Shown here in pieces: positions 9,542 through 19,454 of a stretch of 64,000 nt of DNA. The notes below the pieces were generated by a model, which saw nothing but the letters and a program-made list of their open reading frames with translations, made no database searches and was not told the DNA's origin. Every line of letters starts with the position of its first letter. Position 1 is the stretch's first letter. The stretch is from Archangium lipolyticum (lineage in GTDB: Bacteria > Myxococcota > Myxococcia > Myxococcales > Myxococcaceae): positions 121,781 to 185,780 of the forward strand of contig NZ_JANKBZ010000024.1 of the NCBI RefSeq assembly GCF_024623785.1, read 5' to 3'. The translations under genes and the position numbers were made by a program.

Positions 9542-11233
9542 CTAGCGGATGGTCGCGTCCCGCGACGTGCTCAGGCCGCCACCGGACACCCCCACCGTCG
9601 CCGCCCCGGGCTGGGAAGCCCGGATGAAGAAGCTCGCCTCCGCCTGCGGGTTCGACAGGCTCAGGGAGCCGAGGCTCTCGGTGCAACCCGCGTCCTTGTA
9701 GAAGGTGACGCCCGAGGCCTCCTGGCCCGAGGCCGCCACGGTGAACGTCTCCGTCTCCGCCAGGGGCACGAGGTTGCCGTCCGCGTCCTGGCTCTGCACG
9801 GTGACCTTCCCGGAGCAGGCCCCTGCCGCGAGCTCCTGCGCCCAGGAGAGGAACACGAGCTTCGACGCCGGCTTCGTGGTGTACACGTCGATGGAGTACA
9901 GGTGCCGGGACGGATCCGGTTTGTAGCCCTCACCGGAGTAGAGGTTCGAGGTGATGATGTTGCCCGTGCCCGAGTCCGAGATGGCGGCCTGGTAGTACGG
10001 GTTGAGCACCGCGCCCCCGTGACTGACGTCGTTCCCAGCCACCCGGATGAGCGTCTTCGTCGTGGGCGGGTCGTAGTTCGAGCCCTCGTACTGGGAGAGG
10101 GAGATGCCGACGTCGTTGTCGGTGAGGCTGTTGCCCTCGATGGAGAGGCCGGTGACCAGCGCCTGGCGGTAGGAGCTGCCGCCACTGACCAGGATGCCCG
10201 CGCCGGTGGTGTTCCCCGTGTCCCCGACATAGGCATTCCCGGAGATGATGTTCCCCTCCAACCGCCCCCTGGCTCCATTGCTCACCTGGATGCCATTGCG
10301 TGCGATGTGCGCCACCGGCCCGCGGCCGTCCACGGTGTTGCGCGCGACGTTCACCTCCACGGCGCCAGTCACCAGGATGCCGAGCTTCTGGTAGCCCGAG
10401 ACGCGGTTGCGCAGCACGTCCACCTTGAAGGGACCCCGGCTCGCGTCATCGTTGCGCACCTCGATGCCAACGCCCTCCTGACAGCCGCTCGAGTCCAGGC
10501 CCCTGTTCACGTCCCGCACCTCGCTGTCGACCACCTCGCCCATGGCCCCCGCGAGCTGGATGCCCCGGAGCCGCTCCGCCGCGTTGGTGGCGCAGGGGTT
10601 CGTCAGCCCGCGGGTGGTGACGGTCACGCCCCGGACTCGCGCCGTCCCACCCCGGTTGCGGATGACGGCGCCCGAGAAGCGGCCTCCCGTGGGATTCACC
10701 GCCGTGACGGTGTGGCCCTGGCCATCGAACGTGTAGCCGTCTGGCACGAACAGCGGGAAGTCCGTGGAGCAGTCGGCCGCCAGCGCGACCCGCTCGGCCT
10801 CCAGCGAGAAGGCGCACGGGGGCTGCGTGCAGATGGGACCCGTCCAGGTGACCGGGAAGGTTCGCGAGGTGCTCTGCCCCCGGGCGTCGGTGACCGTCAA
10901 CGTCACCGTGGGCGTCACGTCGGCGGGCAGACAGGACAGGGCCGTCCAGACGACCTCGCTGCCATCGGCTCCCTCCACCGGCGTGCCCACGGCGCCCGCA
11001 TTCGTGGTCCACGAGAAGGACAGCGGCCCACGGCTCCCGCTGGTGAGGGTGACACCCAGACGCAGGATGTCCGCGGGCCCCACCGATGTAGGCGTCTGGG
11101 ACACCTGCTCAACGGAGGGAGGCGGCCCGCCCAGATCATAGGTGACTGGAAGGTCTCGCTCCTCGCGGCAACCCGCTACCAGCGCGAGTCCCCCGACGAG
11201 CAGCCACAGGCGTTTCACATCCGCTCGGCTCAT
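9542..11233 (-). CDS. Lipoprotein with Ig-like region and right-handed beta-helix
   Basis: 563 residues. A signal peptide ends in LVAGC, so this is a lipoprotein. Residues about 45-135 look like a PKD/Ig-like domain. Residues about 140-420 carry the Gly/Asn/Val-rich, irregular repeats of a right-handed parallel beta-helix (segments such as VRNRVSGY..GILV, IEGNSLTDNDVGI, ISGNAYVGDTGNTTGAGILVS). The final 110 residues form another beta domain. No catalytic site of a known polysaccharide lyase could be identified. Probably a cell-surface protein; substrate unknown. Confidence 0.7.
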   Translation of the reverse strand: MSRADVKRLWLLVGGLALVAGCREERDLPVTYDLGGPPPSVEQVSQTPTSVGPADILRLGVTLTSGSRGPLSFSWTTNAGAVGTPVEGADGSEVVWTALSCLPADVTPTVTLTVTDARGQSTSRTFPVTWTGPICTQPPCAFSLEAERVALAADCSTDFPLFVPDGYTFDGQGHTVTAVNPTGGRFSGAVIRNRGGTARVRGVTVTTRGLTNPCATNAAERLRGIQLAGAMGEVVDSEVRDVNRGLDSSGCQEGVGIEVRNDDASRGPFKVDVLRNRVSGYQKLGILVTGAVEVNVARNTVDGRGPVAHIARNGIQVSNGARGRLEGNIISGNAYVGDTGNTTGAGILVSGGSSYRQALVTGLSIEGNSLTDNDVGISLSQYEGSNYDPPTTKTLIRVAGNDVSHGGAVLNPYYQAAISDSGTGNIITSNLYSGEGYKPDPSRHLYSIDVYTTKPASKLVFLSWAQELAAGACSGKVTVQSQDADGNLVPLAETETFTVAASGQEASGVTFYKDAGCTESLGSLSLSNPQAEASFFIRASQPGAATVGVSGGGLSTSRDATIR

Positions 11234-11366
11234 ATACAGCGACCCCCATTGCAGGCCCGGAACAAGTCAGCGTGACGATAACGACAGGCCTTCCCACCGC
11301 AAGCAAGGCCCCCTTCCTACCAGGGTCGAGTGACCAGCTCTGGACGCCCTGAGAGGATGCGGTTCC

Positions 11367-13118
11367 ATGGACACCTCCTCCCGAGGCCGGTGGTTCACCT
11401 TCCCGCGTGTCATCTGGCTCTCGCTGCTGGCCGCGCTGGTGCTCACGCTGCCCACCATCACGGTAGGCCACATCAGCGACGACTACATCCACCTGCTCAT
11501 CCTCGAAGGTTGGCCCGCGATGGGGACGCCCTCGAACCTGTTCCACTTCGCCGGTGGGGACGTCGAGAAGCTCAGGCGCATGGTGGACGAGGGGCCCTAC
11601 CCCTGGTGGACGCTCCCCGAGCTCGAGCTCACCTTCTGGCGTCCGCTGTCGAGCGCGCTCGCCAGAGGCGACTACCAGCTCTTCGGCCGCAACCCCGTGG
11701 GCGGGCACCTGCACTCGCTGGCCTGGTACCTGGGAATGGTGGCCCTCTTCGGCGTGCTGCTGCGGCGCTTCCTGCCCACCGCGCTCGGGGCGCTCGCGTT
11801 GTTCCTCTTCGCCATCGACGGCGCGCACTTCCTGGTGGCGGGGTGGATCGCCAACCGCAACGCGCTGGTGGCCGCCGTGCCCGCGCTCTTCGGCCTGTGG
11901 ATGCACCTGGAGTGGCGGGAGACGCGCCGGCCCTGGGCCCTGCCCCTGTCCCTGGCCGGGCTCGCCGTGGGACTGACAGGCGGAGAGACCGCGCTCGGGC
12001 TCTTCGCGTACGTGCTGGCCTATGAGCTCCTCGGCGCCAGGGGCGGCGTGAAGGAACGGGTGCGCGCCATCGCCCCGGCGGCGCTGCTCGGACTGGCCTA
12101 CCTCGTGATGTACAAGCTGCGCGGCTTCGGCGCCTACGGCTCGGGCTCCTACGTGGACCCGGTGAGCGAGCCCGGGCGCTTCCTCCTCGCCGCCCTGGTG
12201 CGGGTGCCAGTGCTGCTCTCCGGGCTGGTGATGGAGGTGCCCGCGGACCTCTGGCTGGCGGCGGGCCTGCGCCCCGTGCTGGTGGGCGTGGGACTGCTCG
12301 GGCTCGGGCTGCTCGCCCTGCTGGTGCGCGCCGCGTGGCCCTCCTTCTCCGAGGATGAGCGCCGTCACTGCCGCTGGCTCTTCCTCGGCGCCGCGCTGTC
12401 CCTGCTGCCCGTGGTCGCCACCTTCCCGTCCAACCGCCTCCTGCTCGTCCCGAGCCTCGGTGGCTCGGTGGCGGTGGCCCTGGTGCTCGTGTCCGCGTGG
12501 CGCTCGCGGGCGCGCGGCTGGCGTCCCCGGGGCCTCGCGGCAGGGGCCGGCGTGCTCGCGCTCATGCACCTGGTGGTGGCGCCGCTGCTCTGGCCGGCGA
12601 TGACCCTCGTCATCCGGCAGCTGGGCGCCCAGGTGGAGCCCATGCTCCAGCCGCTGCACCACGGGCACGGGCTGGACTGGAAGCGGCTCCCCCAGCAGCG
12701 GGTGGTCGTCCTCCCCATGCCCAACCCCACCGTCGGCCTCTACGTGCCCATGCTCATGGCCCTGCGCGGCATGCCGAAGCCGCTCTCCTGGTGGCAGCTC
12801 TCCCTGTCACCCGAGCCCCACGTGCTCACCCGCACGGGGCCGGCGTCGCTCGAGCTGTCGCTCACCCAGGGCCATTTCCTCACCAGCGAGTTCGAGGTGG
12901 TGTTCCGCGGCCCGAGCCACCCGCTCCCCCAAGGGGCCCGGGTGGAGCTGAAGGGCATGACGGTGACGGTGCTGGACGCGGACGCGGAGGGCCCCACGCG
13001 GATCGGCTTCGAGTTCGACACGCCGCTGGAGGACCCCTCCTTCGTCTTCCTGGGATGGAAGGACGGCGCGCTACAGCCCGTCCCCCCACCGCCCGTGGGA
13101 GGGCGCCTCACCTTCTGA
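11367..13118 (+). CDS. Polytopic membrane protein, GT-C glycosyltransferase-like
   Basis: 583 residues with about ten hydrophobic segments over the first 410, then a soluble tail of about 150. The acidic motif HISDDYIHL right after the first helix resembles the Asp-containing first periplasmic loop of GT-C enzymes (GT39/GT83-like), and GGETALGLF resembles a later loop. The soluble C-terminus is beta-rich and ends in a Pro-rich stretch. Glycosyl transfer from a lipid-linked sugar is an inference from topology and the DD motif; it could be an uncharacterised membrane protein. Divergent from the beta-helix lipoprotein across 133 bp. Confidence 0.55.
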   Translation: MDTSSRGRWFTFPRVIWLSLLAALVLTLPTITVGHISDDYIHLLILEGWPAMGTPSNLFHFAGGDVEKLRRMVDEGPYPWWTLPELELTFWRPLSSALARGDYQLFGRNPVGGHLHSLAWYLGMVALFGVLLRRFLPTALGALALFLFAIDGAHFLVAGWIANRNALVAAVPALFGLWMHLEWRETRRPWALPLSLAGLAVGLTGGETALGLFAYVLAYELLGARGGVKERVRAIAPAALLGLAYLVMYKLRGFGAYGSGSYVDPVSEPGRFLLAALVRVPVLLSGLVMEVPADLWLAAGLRPVLVGVGLLGLGLLALLVRAAWPSFSEDERRHCRWLFLGAALSLLPVVATFPSNRLLLVPSLGGSVAVALVLVSAWRSRARGWRPRGLAAGAGVLALMHLVVAPLLWPAMTLVIRQLGAQVEPMLQPLHHGHGLDWKRLPQQRVVVLPMPNPTVGLYVPMLMALRGMPKPLSWWQLSLSPEPHVLTRTGPASLELSLTQGHFLTSEFEVVFRGPSHPLPQGARVELKGMTVTVLDADAEGPTRIGFEFDTPLEDPSFVFLGWKDGALQPVPPPPVGGRLTF

Positions 13119-13133
13119 GCACCCGGGGCTCAG
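13115..13133. terminator. Short inverted repeat between convergent genes
   Basis: CTGAGC and GCTCAG flank a 7-base loop between the ends of the GT-C-like gene (its stop lies in the left arm) and the small hydrophilic protein gene. The stem is only 6 bp and no T-tract follows, so a terminator role is tentative. Confidence 0.25.
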
Positions 13134-13342
13134 GGCTGGAACTCGTTGGGCGTCCCGAGGCGCTCGCCGGGGTTGTCGATGTCCCCCTCGCCCAGGTCGC
13201 GCCGCACGCCCATGTCGCGGTGCTCTGGCAGACCGCTCTGCTCGCCGGACTGCTCGCTCGCGCCCTCGCGCTGCCCGCCCTGGGTCTGCTCCGAGCCCTG
13301 CCCCACCTTCTTGCTCTCGGATTCCTTCCGTGGATCCGCCAT
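13130..13342 (-). CDS. Small, highly hydrophilic protein of unknown function
   Basis: 70 residues, almost entirely Glu, Gln, Gly, Ser and charged residues, with no hydrophobic core, so it is predicted disordered. It starts MADPRKESESKK and ends GTPNEFQP. A strong AAGGAG ribosome site lies 6 bases before the ATG, which argues that it is real. The composition recalls small stress-type or hydrophilin-like proteins, but no family was recognised. Confidence 0.55.
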   Translation of the reverse strand: MADPRKESESKKVGQGSEQTQGGQREGASEQSGEQSGLPEHRDMGVRRDLGEGDIDNPGERLGTPNEFQP

Positions 13343-13549
13343 GGCTGACTCCTTCCTGCCGGGGCTCCTGTGTTGGAGCCGGGTCATCACAGGCAAAGGT
13401 CGGCTCCAGGGGAGGGATGGACAACCCGGGCGCCCCACCGCTCCCCCACCCGCCCGCTCCTCGCGCGTCCCGCGTCGTGGGGGGATGGCCCGCGCGGCGC
13501 GGAGGGTTGGAACAAGTCTGGCCCTCGTGATGGCCAGCAGGGAACGAGC

Positions 13550-14341
13550 ATGAGCGCCAAGCTGAAACGACAGATCGAACAGGCCGCCGAGTGGCTCGCG
13601 GCCAGCCAGCACGCGGTGGCCTTCACCGGCGCGGGCATCAGCACCGACTCGGGCCTGCCCGACTTCCGCGGTCCCGACGGCGTCTGGACGCGCCGCGACG
13701 CCGGCCTGCCTCCGCCCAGATGGGGCAAGCCCGCCTCGCAGATCCGCCCCAACGTCGCGCACCACTCGCTCGTCGAGCTGGAGCGGATGGGAAAGATCCA
13801 CTTCCTCATCTCGCAGAACGTGGACAACCTGCACCTGGAGTCCGGCTTCCCGGCGGACAAGCTCGCGGAGCTGCACGGCAACGGCAAGCTGATGCGCTGC
13901 CTGGGCTGCGACAGCCGCTTCAGCCTCGGCCAGGTGGGCTGGGACCGGCGGGTCTGGGGCGAGGGCTACCGCACGCAGCCTCCCATGAAGGGCCAGCCGC
14001 GCTGCCCCATGTGCAAGGGCCGCATCATCTCCTCGGTGGTGAACTTCGGGGACCCCCTGCCCGCGAAGGAGATCGAAAGGTCCTTCGCGGAGTCCGAGCA
14101 GTCCGACGTGTTCTTCGCGATCGGCTCGTCGCTGGTGGTGTCGCCGGCCAACGAGATGCCGCGCGTCGCGCTGGAGATGGGCGCCCGGCTCATCCTCCTC
14201 AACCGGGGCGAGACGCCCTTCGACGAGCTGGCCCACCTGCGCATCGAAGCGGGCATCGGCGAGGTGCTGCCCCCGGTCGTCGAGCGGGTGAAGCAACTGC
14301 TGGGCGAGGACACCCAGGCCTCCGGGAACGGCCGCCACTGA
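13550..14341 (+). CDS. Sir2-family NAD-dependent protein deacylase
   Basis: 263 residues. Sirtuin signatures are intact: the NAD-binding TGAGIS at 26-31 followed by GLPDFRGPDGVW, QNVDNLH at 89-95, catalytic His109 in ELHGNG, and four zinc cysteines at 117, 120, 152 and 155. The FRGPDGVWT form and short zinc module resemble the class that includes SIRT6/7. It removes acyl groups from lysines using NAD+, or may mono-ADP-ribosylate. The ATG at 13550 has a weak upstream purine stretch (AGCAGGGAACGAGC). It stands alone between the small hydrophilic protein and a convergent lipoprotein. Confidence 0.92.
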   Translation: MSAKLKRQIEQAAEWLAASQHAVAFTGAGISTDSGLPDFRGPDGVWTRRDAGLPPPRWGKPASQIRPNVAHHSLVELERMGKIHFLISQNVDNLHLESGFPADKLAELHGNGKLMRCLGCDSRFSLGQVGWDRRVWGEGYRTQPPMKGQPRCPMCKGRIISSVVNFGDPLPAKEIERSFAESEQSDVFFAIGSSLVVSPANEMPRVALEMGARLILLNRGETPFDELAHLRIEAGIGEVLPPVVERVKQLLGEDTQASGNGRH

Positions 14342-14387
14342 GGCGCCGGGCCGAGGCGGTCTGGCCCCGGCCCGGAGAAGCGCCCCG

Positions 14388-15782
14388 CTAGCGGCAGATG
14401 CCCCAGAGCATCTGCACACCGGTCCCGGTGAGGACGGCCACGTCCTTGAAACCGTCCTTGTCGAAGTCCGATGCGGTGAGCCCCTGGAGCCAACCGCCCT
14501 GCGGCTGCGGGTACAGACTTACCGGCGGCCACGCCAGGGAGCCGTCCGAGCGGCCCAGGTACAGACCCAACCTGTTGTCCCCGCCAAAGGCCACCAGCAC
14601 GTCCTGAACGCCATCGCGGTTGATGTCCGCGAGGGTCATCCAGTTCGCCCCGTTTCCTACAGCAGGGCCGGGCCGCGTTTTGTTGTGGAAGGTGCCATCT
14701 CCCCTGCCGAGAAGCGCGCTCACCTCGCCGCCGAAGCCCCCTTCGGTGGTGACCACCAGGTCCGGGATGAGGTCGAGGTTGAGGTCCGTCACCTCGAGAG
14801 CGTGTGCAGGATAGTCTCCAACGGGGACGAAGAGCTGGTCCTGGAAGGTGCCATCGCCCTTGTTCAACAGCACGCCCACGGACTTGCAGACGTTCTCCGA
14901 CCCGCAGTTGGCCGAGTGGGTGACGGCGATGTCCAGCTTGCCATCCCGGTTGAAGTCCGCGACCGCCGCCGACTTCGGACCCGTGGGCGCCGCGTATTCG
15001 GCTTTCGCCCCGAGTGTGGCGTCGCCATTCACCCCGTACACGGAGACCTTGTCGTAGGCGTTGTGGACGAGGGCGATGCCCTGGCCTGTCGCGGAGAAGG
15101 GTCCCACCACCATGTCGGTGATGTCCTGCCTGGCCGGGAAGGAGCCCATCCGCTGGAAGCCGCCCGCCCCATCGCCCCTGTACACCCAGAGGGAGGAGTC
15201 GCCATTGTTGGCGACGGCGAGGTCCAGCCGCTGATCCGCGTCGAGATCCGCGAGCGCCAGGGCCGAGGGAGTCTTGCCGGTCGTCATCACCGTGGGCGTC
15301 TGGAAGAAGCCATTCTGACGGTTGAGCAGGAGGGACACCGAGTCCGTCGTCCCGCTCGAGGTGACGAGGTCATCGTAGCCATCGCGGTTGATGTCACCGG
15401 GCGCGATGTTCTTCGGCCCGCTGCTGCTGGACAGGCGGTACGTCACCGGAGCCAGGAAGCCGCAGTTGCCCGCGCAGATGATGCCTCCATCCGAGCAGGC
15501 CCCCGCGCACGAGGTGGAACCCGCCTCACACGTGGGCTTGCCGTCGAGGAGTCCCCCATCGCTGAGCACCACGCCCCCATCCTTGAGCGGAGTGCCCCCA
15601 TCCTTCTGATCGGCCTTCCCCGGCGGAAGGGGGTTGGAGGGGCCCACGTAGTCGTCGGGGAGCCTTCCGCCTTCCTCCTCGCAGCCACTGGCCAGCACGA
15701 GCACGGCGCTCAGCGCACAGAGAAGGCGAATGGAGGATCTGGCGGATGACCCTCGGGGAACAGCGGTTCTTACAGGGGACAT
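14388..15782 (-). CDS. FG-GAP/VCBS-repeat lipoprotein
   Basis: 464 residues from an ATG preceded by GGAGG. The signal peptide ends in VLASGC (lipoprotein). A low-complexity segment rich in DGG (KDGGTPLKDGG, LSDGGLLDG) follows, then a small Cys-containing region. Then come about six blade-like repeats with calcium-type motifs such as DINRDGYDDLV, DLDADQRLDLAV, DFNRDGKLDIAV, DINRDGVQDVLV and DFDKDGFKDVAV, the FG-GAP/VCBS pattern of seven-bladed beta-propellers. Likely a surface-exposed propeller; partner or ligand unknown. Confidence 0.85.
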   Translation of the reverse strand: MSPVRTAVPRGSSARSSIRLLCALSAVLVLASGCEEEGGRLPDDYVGPSNPLPPGKADQKDGGTPLKDGGVVLSDGGLLDGKPTCEAGSTSCAGACSDGGIICAGNCGFLAPVTYRLSSSSGPKNIAPGDINRDGYDDLVTSSGTTDSVSLLLNRQNGFFQTPTVMTTGKTPSALALADLDADQRLDLAVANNGDSSLWVYRGDGAGGFQRMGSFPARQDITDMVVGPFSATGQGIALVHNAYDKVSVYGVNGDATLGAKAEYAAPTGPKSAAVADFNRDGKLDIAVTHSANCGSENVCKSVGVLLNKGDGTFQDQLFVPVGDYPAHALEVTDLNLDLIPDLVVTTEGGFGGEVSALLGRGDGTFHNKTRPGPAVGNGANWMTLADINRDGVQDVLVAFGGDNRLGLYLGRSDGSLAWPPVSLYPQPQGGWLQGLTASDFDKDGFKDVAVLTGTGVQMLWGICR

Positions 15783-15837
15783 GGTGCTTGCACCTCCGAG
15801 AGAAGGGAGGCGCGCAGTGTACCCACCGCACCGGGAG

Positions 15838-17208
15838 CTACGAGCCGTTTCCACTCCGCTCGCGCTCGCGGCGGTGGATGGTGGAGACGTCGATGCCGAG
15901 GATTTCCGCTGCCTTCGTCTTGTTGCCACCGCATTGCGCCACCACGTAGGCGATGTACTCCCCTTCGAGCTGCCGCAACGGCACGAGCCGGGCCTGGGCC
16001 CGTGACAGCGGATGGGTATCCGCCGTCACACCGGGCGCGTGGAGTTGGAGCGTGGGCAGGTCCACCAGCTCCTGCACCGTCACCACGGCGAGGCGCTCGA
16101 CGAGGTTCTCCAGCTCGCGGACGTTGCCGGGCCACGGCGCGGTGGCGAGCGCGGCGAGGGCCTCGGGGGTGAAGCCGGTGAGGCGCGCGCGGGGGTTGCG
16201 CTTGCGCGACTGGGCGACGAAGTGCTCCACCAGGAGGGGGATGTCCTCGCGGCGCTCGCGCAGGGACGGCACGTGCAGCGGCACCACGTTGAGCCGGTAG
16301 AAGAGATCCTGCCGGAAGCGGCCCTCGCGCACGCGCGCCTCGAGCTCCTGGTGCGTGGCCGCCACCACGCGCACGTCCACCTTGCGCGAGGCATCCGCGC
16401 CCACCGCGCGCACCTCGCCATCCTCCAGAACGCGCAGGAGCTTGGCCTGGAGCTCGGGCGCCATGTCGCCAATCTCGTCGAGGAAGAGCGTGCCGCCGTC
16501 CGCCTCCAGGAAGAGGCCGCGCCGGGGCGTGGTGGCGCCGGTGAAGCTGCCCTTCACGTGGCCGAAGAGCTCGCTCTCCAGCAGCGCGTTGGGGATGGCC
16601 GTGCAGTTCACCGCCACGAAGGGGCCGGCCTTGCGAGGGCCCTCGAAGTGCAGCGCCCTGGCCACCAGCTCCTTGCCCGAGCCGCTCTCGCCGCGCACCA
16701 GCACCGGCGCGGGCGAGTGCGCCACGCGCTCGACGAGCTCGTACAACGTGCGCATGGGAGCGCTGCGGCCCACCAGGGCCGCGTAGGCCGAGCGGTCTCC
16801 CACGGCCTGGCGCAGCGCCCGGTTCTCCTCGCGCAGCCGCCGCTCGGCGATGGCGCGCTGCACGTACAGCAGCACCTCGTCCAACCGGAAGGGCTTGGTG
16901 AAGTAGTGCGTGGCCCCGCGCCGCATGGCCTCCACGGCGTTCTCCACCCCGCCGAAGGCCGTCATGATGAGCACCGGCAGCAGGGGGTCCACCTTGCGCA
17001 CCGCGGCCAGCACGTCGAAGCCGTCCACCTGCTCCATGCGCAGGTCGCACACCACGGCGTCCAGGACGCGCCCGCTCACCACGGAGAGGGCCTCCTGGCC
17101 GCTGGTGGCCACGTCCACCGTGTAGCCCGCGTCCGTGAGGTGGTCGGCCAGCAGCCGCGCCATCTCCACGTGGTCATCCACCACCAGCACTCGTCCCTCA
17201 GACGGCAT
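15838..17208 (-). CDS. NtrC-family sigma-54-dependent response regulator
   Basis: 456 residues in three domains. The receiver has Asp11/Asp12, phospho-acceptor Asp55 and Lys105. The AAA+ sigma-54 domain has Walker A GESGSGKE (173-180) and the sigma-54 contact loop GSFTGA (220-225, a Ser variant of GAFTGA). The C-terminal Fis-type helix-turn-helix is GGNKTKAAEILGIDVSTIHRR. It activates sigma-54 promoters when phosphorylated. It overlaps the end of the sensor kinase gene by 11 bp, so the pair is a cognate two-component system; targets are unknown. Confidence 0.93.
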   Translation of the reverse strand: MPSEGRVLVVDDHVEMARLLADHLTDAGYTVDVATSGQEALSVVSGRVLDAVVCDLRMEQVDGFDVLAAVRKVDPLLPVLIMTAFGGVENAVEAMRRGATHYFTKPFRLDEVLLYVQRAIAERRLREENRALRQAVGDRSAYAALVGRSAPMRTLYELVERVAHSPAPVLVRGESGSGKELVARALHFEGPRKAGPFVAVNCTAIPNALLESELFGHVKGSFTGATTPRRGLFLEADGGTLFLDEIGDMAPELQAKLLRVLEDGEVRAVGADASRKVDVRVVAATHQELEARVREGRFRQDLFYRLNVVPLHVPSLRERREDIPLLVEHFVAQSRKRNPRARLTGFTPEALAALATAPWPGNVRELENLVERLAVVTVQELVDLPTLQLHAPGVTADTHPLSRAQARLVPLRQLEGEYIAYVVAQCGGNKTKAAEILGIDVSTIHRRERERSGNGS

Positions 17209-19315
17209 GTCGCTCCTCGCTCGGCGCGGGCGTGGCGGGCCACCACAGCGTCACGCACGTGCCCTGGCCGGGCTCGCTCTCCAGCTCGATGCGGCCCCCG
17301 TGGTTGCGGACGATCTGAGCCACCATCGTCAGCCCCAGCCCCGTGCCCTGGCCGCGCTTCTTCGTGGTGAAGAACGGGTCGAAGACGCGGTTGAGGCTCT
17401 CCGGAGGAATGCCGCACCCGTCGTCCCGCACCGTCACCCGCACTCCGCTCCAGACCCCCGCCTCTCCCGGCGCCTCCAGGTGGGCGGCGATGCGCACCGT
17501 GCCCCCGGGCTCGCACGCATCGCACGCGTTGAGGGCCAGGTTGAGCACCACCTGCTGCAGCTGGTCCGGGTCCGCCGACAGGGCGGGCAGGCCCTCGGGC
17601 ACCTCCACCTCCACCTTCACCTTGCGCCGCTCGGCCTCGCCGTGCAGCAGCTCCTGCGCGCCCCGCAATAGCGGCCCGAGCGCCACGCCCTTCACCGCCA
17701 CCGGCTGCACCCGCGAGAAGTCCAGCAGCTGGCGGATGGTGCGGCTCACCCTGTCTATCTGCTCGATGATGACCTGCATGCCCGCGGCCTGCGGGTGCTG
17801 CGCGCCCAGCTTGCCCTGCACGTACTCGGCGCGGCCGCGCACCACGCCCAGCGGCGTGCCAATCTCGTGGGCAATCCCGGCGGCGAGGATGCCCACCGTG
17901 GCCAGCTTCTCCGCGCGCAGCAGCTGCGACTCGAGCGCGTGGAGGTTGCTCAGGTCCTCCACCACGAGCAGCACGCGCACCTCGGGGTCGTGCCGCTCCA
18001 GGGGCACGGCGTGGATGCGGTACTGGCCCGCCTCGCCGAAGAGGGGAAGCGGCTCGCCGTGGAGGCTGAGGACGCGCTCGGCGGAGCACGCGCCCTCCAC
18101 CAGCGCGGCGAGCCGATCCACCATGGCGGCGGGTGCGTTGGGGAAGGCCTCGGGGAGCGAGGCGCCCACGGCGGTGGGAGGCAGCCGCTCGCGCAGGGCC
18201 TGGTTGACGGCGGTGATGCGCCCGGTGTCGGACAGGGCGAGGACGCCGGTGGGGATGTTGTCGAGAATCTTCTGCGTCTTCTCGTGCAGGTGGGCGAGCC
18301 GGTCCGCGTGACGGCGGCTCTCCTGGAGGGCGACGGCGCGGCGCGAGGCGATGATGACGTAGGCGCCGAAGACGACGAGGAAGAAGGCCACCAGCGAGGC
18401 ACCGAGCGCCACCCGGAGGATGACGCCGCGCTCGTGGGCGCGCAGCTCGGCGGTGGTGGTGAGCGTGGCCACGGCCCAGTGGGCGCCGCCGCGCATGCGG
18501 ATGGGGACGTAGGCCGCGATGGCATCCGCCGCGCCCAGACCCAGCAGGGCCGCTTCGCCCTCGGGGATGCGGATGGTGCCGCGCTCACCCGCCTCCATGT
18601 GCCGCACGAGCGACGCGAAGGCGGGGATGCTGCCCGCCTCCGTCGCCAGCCGCTTGTGCCACTCGGTGAGGTTGGCATCACTCACCGAGGTGGGCACGCC
18701 GCGCGCGCCGATGAGCAGCAGCCGCGCCTCGGGCTCCGTGGCGATGAGCCGCAGGGGAGCGAAGAAGGGCTCGGTGTCCACCAGCACGGCGACGACGCCG
18801 CCGGGCCCGTCCTCGGAGGGCGCGTAGGCGGTGGCGAAGACGCGGAACCAACCTCCGGGCGCGGCGGCCACGGGGGGCGAGGTGTAGATGTCCCCGGGCG
18901 TCCGGGTGAGGGCCTCGCGGGCCGTCTCCGTGAGGACGGTGCCCACGGCCCCTCGCGTGACGGCCGGGCCGGCGCGCCGGTCCATGATGGCGAAGCGCTG
19001 CGCTCCCGTGGAGTCGAGCACGATGATGGCCTTGTACTGCCCCACCACTTCCAGGAGGGCGAGCAGCTCACGGCGGTGCTCGGTGACGGAGCCAGGCCGG
19101 GAGAGGAGCTCGCCGGCGAAGCGGAGGTCATCGGCCGCGTCGTCGAGCGCATCGGCCACCTCGCGTGCGGCGGCCTCCACCTGGGCCTTGCGGTCCGCGG
19201 CGAACTGGTCCACCAGGGCCGCGCGGTCTCGGCGGATGAGGTAGACGACGCCCACCACCACGCTCGCGAGCGCGATGCACAACAGGAGCACGGAGGCGAC
19301 GGCCTGGCGGTTCAT
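17198..19315 (-). CDS. Membrane sensor histidine kinase paired with the NtrC-type regulator
   Basis: 705 residues. A membrane helix at about 6-27 and a second near 325-345 bracket a large periplasmic sensor region (probably dCache/PAS-like). A cytoplasmic PAS domain (about 370-460, DNIPTGVLALSDTGRITAVN) follows. The HisKA motif is ILAAGIAHEIGTPLGVV with the phospho-His in AHEIGTP. The ATP-binding domain has VVLNLALNACDAC (N box), DDGCGIPPE and GQGTGLGL. The start MNRQAV was chosen because the hydrophobic helix follows directly. It overlaps the regulator gene downstream; the ligand is unknown. Confidence 0.92.
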   Translation of the reverse strand: MNRQAVASVLLLCIALASVVVGVVYLIRRDRAALVDQFAADRKAQVEAAAREVADALDDAADDLRFAGELLSRPGSVTEHRRELLALLEVVGQYKAIIVLDSTGAQRFAIMDRRAGPAVTRGAVGTVLTETAREALTRTPGDIYTSPPVAAAPGGWFRVFATAYAPSEDGPGGVVAVLVDTEPFFAPLRLIATEPEARLLLIGARGVPTSVSDANLTEWHKRLATEAGSIPAFASLVRHMEAGERGTIRIPEGEAALLGLGAADAIAAYVPIRMRGGAHWAVATLTTTAELRAHERGVILRVALGASLVAFFLVVFGAYVIIASRRAVALQESRRHADRLAHLHEKTQKILDNIPTGVLALSDTGRITAVNQALRERLPPTAVGASLPEAFPNAPAAMVDRLAALVEGACSAERVLSLHGEPLPLFGEAGQYRIHAVPLERHDPEVRVLLVVEDLSNLHALESQLLRAEKLATVGILAAGIAHEIGTPLGVVRGRAEYVQGKLGAQHPQAAGMQVIIEQIDRVSRTIRQLLDFSRVQPVAVKGVALGPLLRGAQELLHGEAERRKVKVEVEVPEGLPALSADPDQLQQVVLNLALNACDACEPGGTVRIAAHLEAPGEAGVWSGVRVTVRDDGCGIPPESLNRVFDPFFTTKKRGQGTGLGLTMVAQIVRNHGGRIELESEPGQGTCVTLWWPATPAPSEERHAV

Positions 19316-19454
19316 GGGGGTCCGGCGGGACAGTGTAGCCCGTGCCCTCGAACCCGGTTGGGCGGGTTTCACCTTCCCATACTCCCCGGTCGTCCGGGGG
19401 GCAGGCGCGCGTTGCCGAGCAACTGGTCTGACTGTCCGACCACCCCCCTGAGGA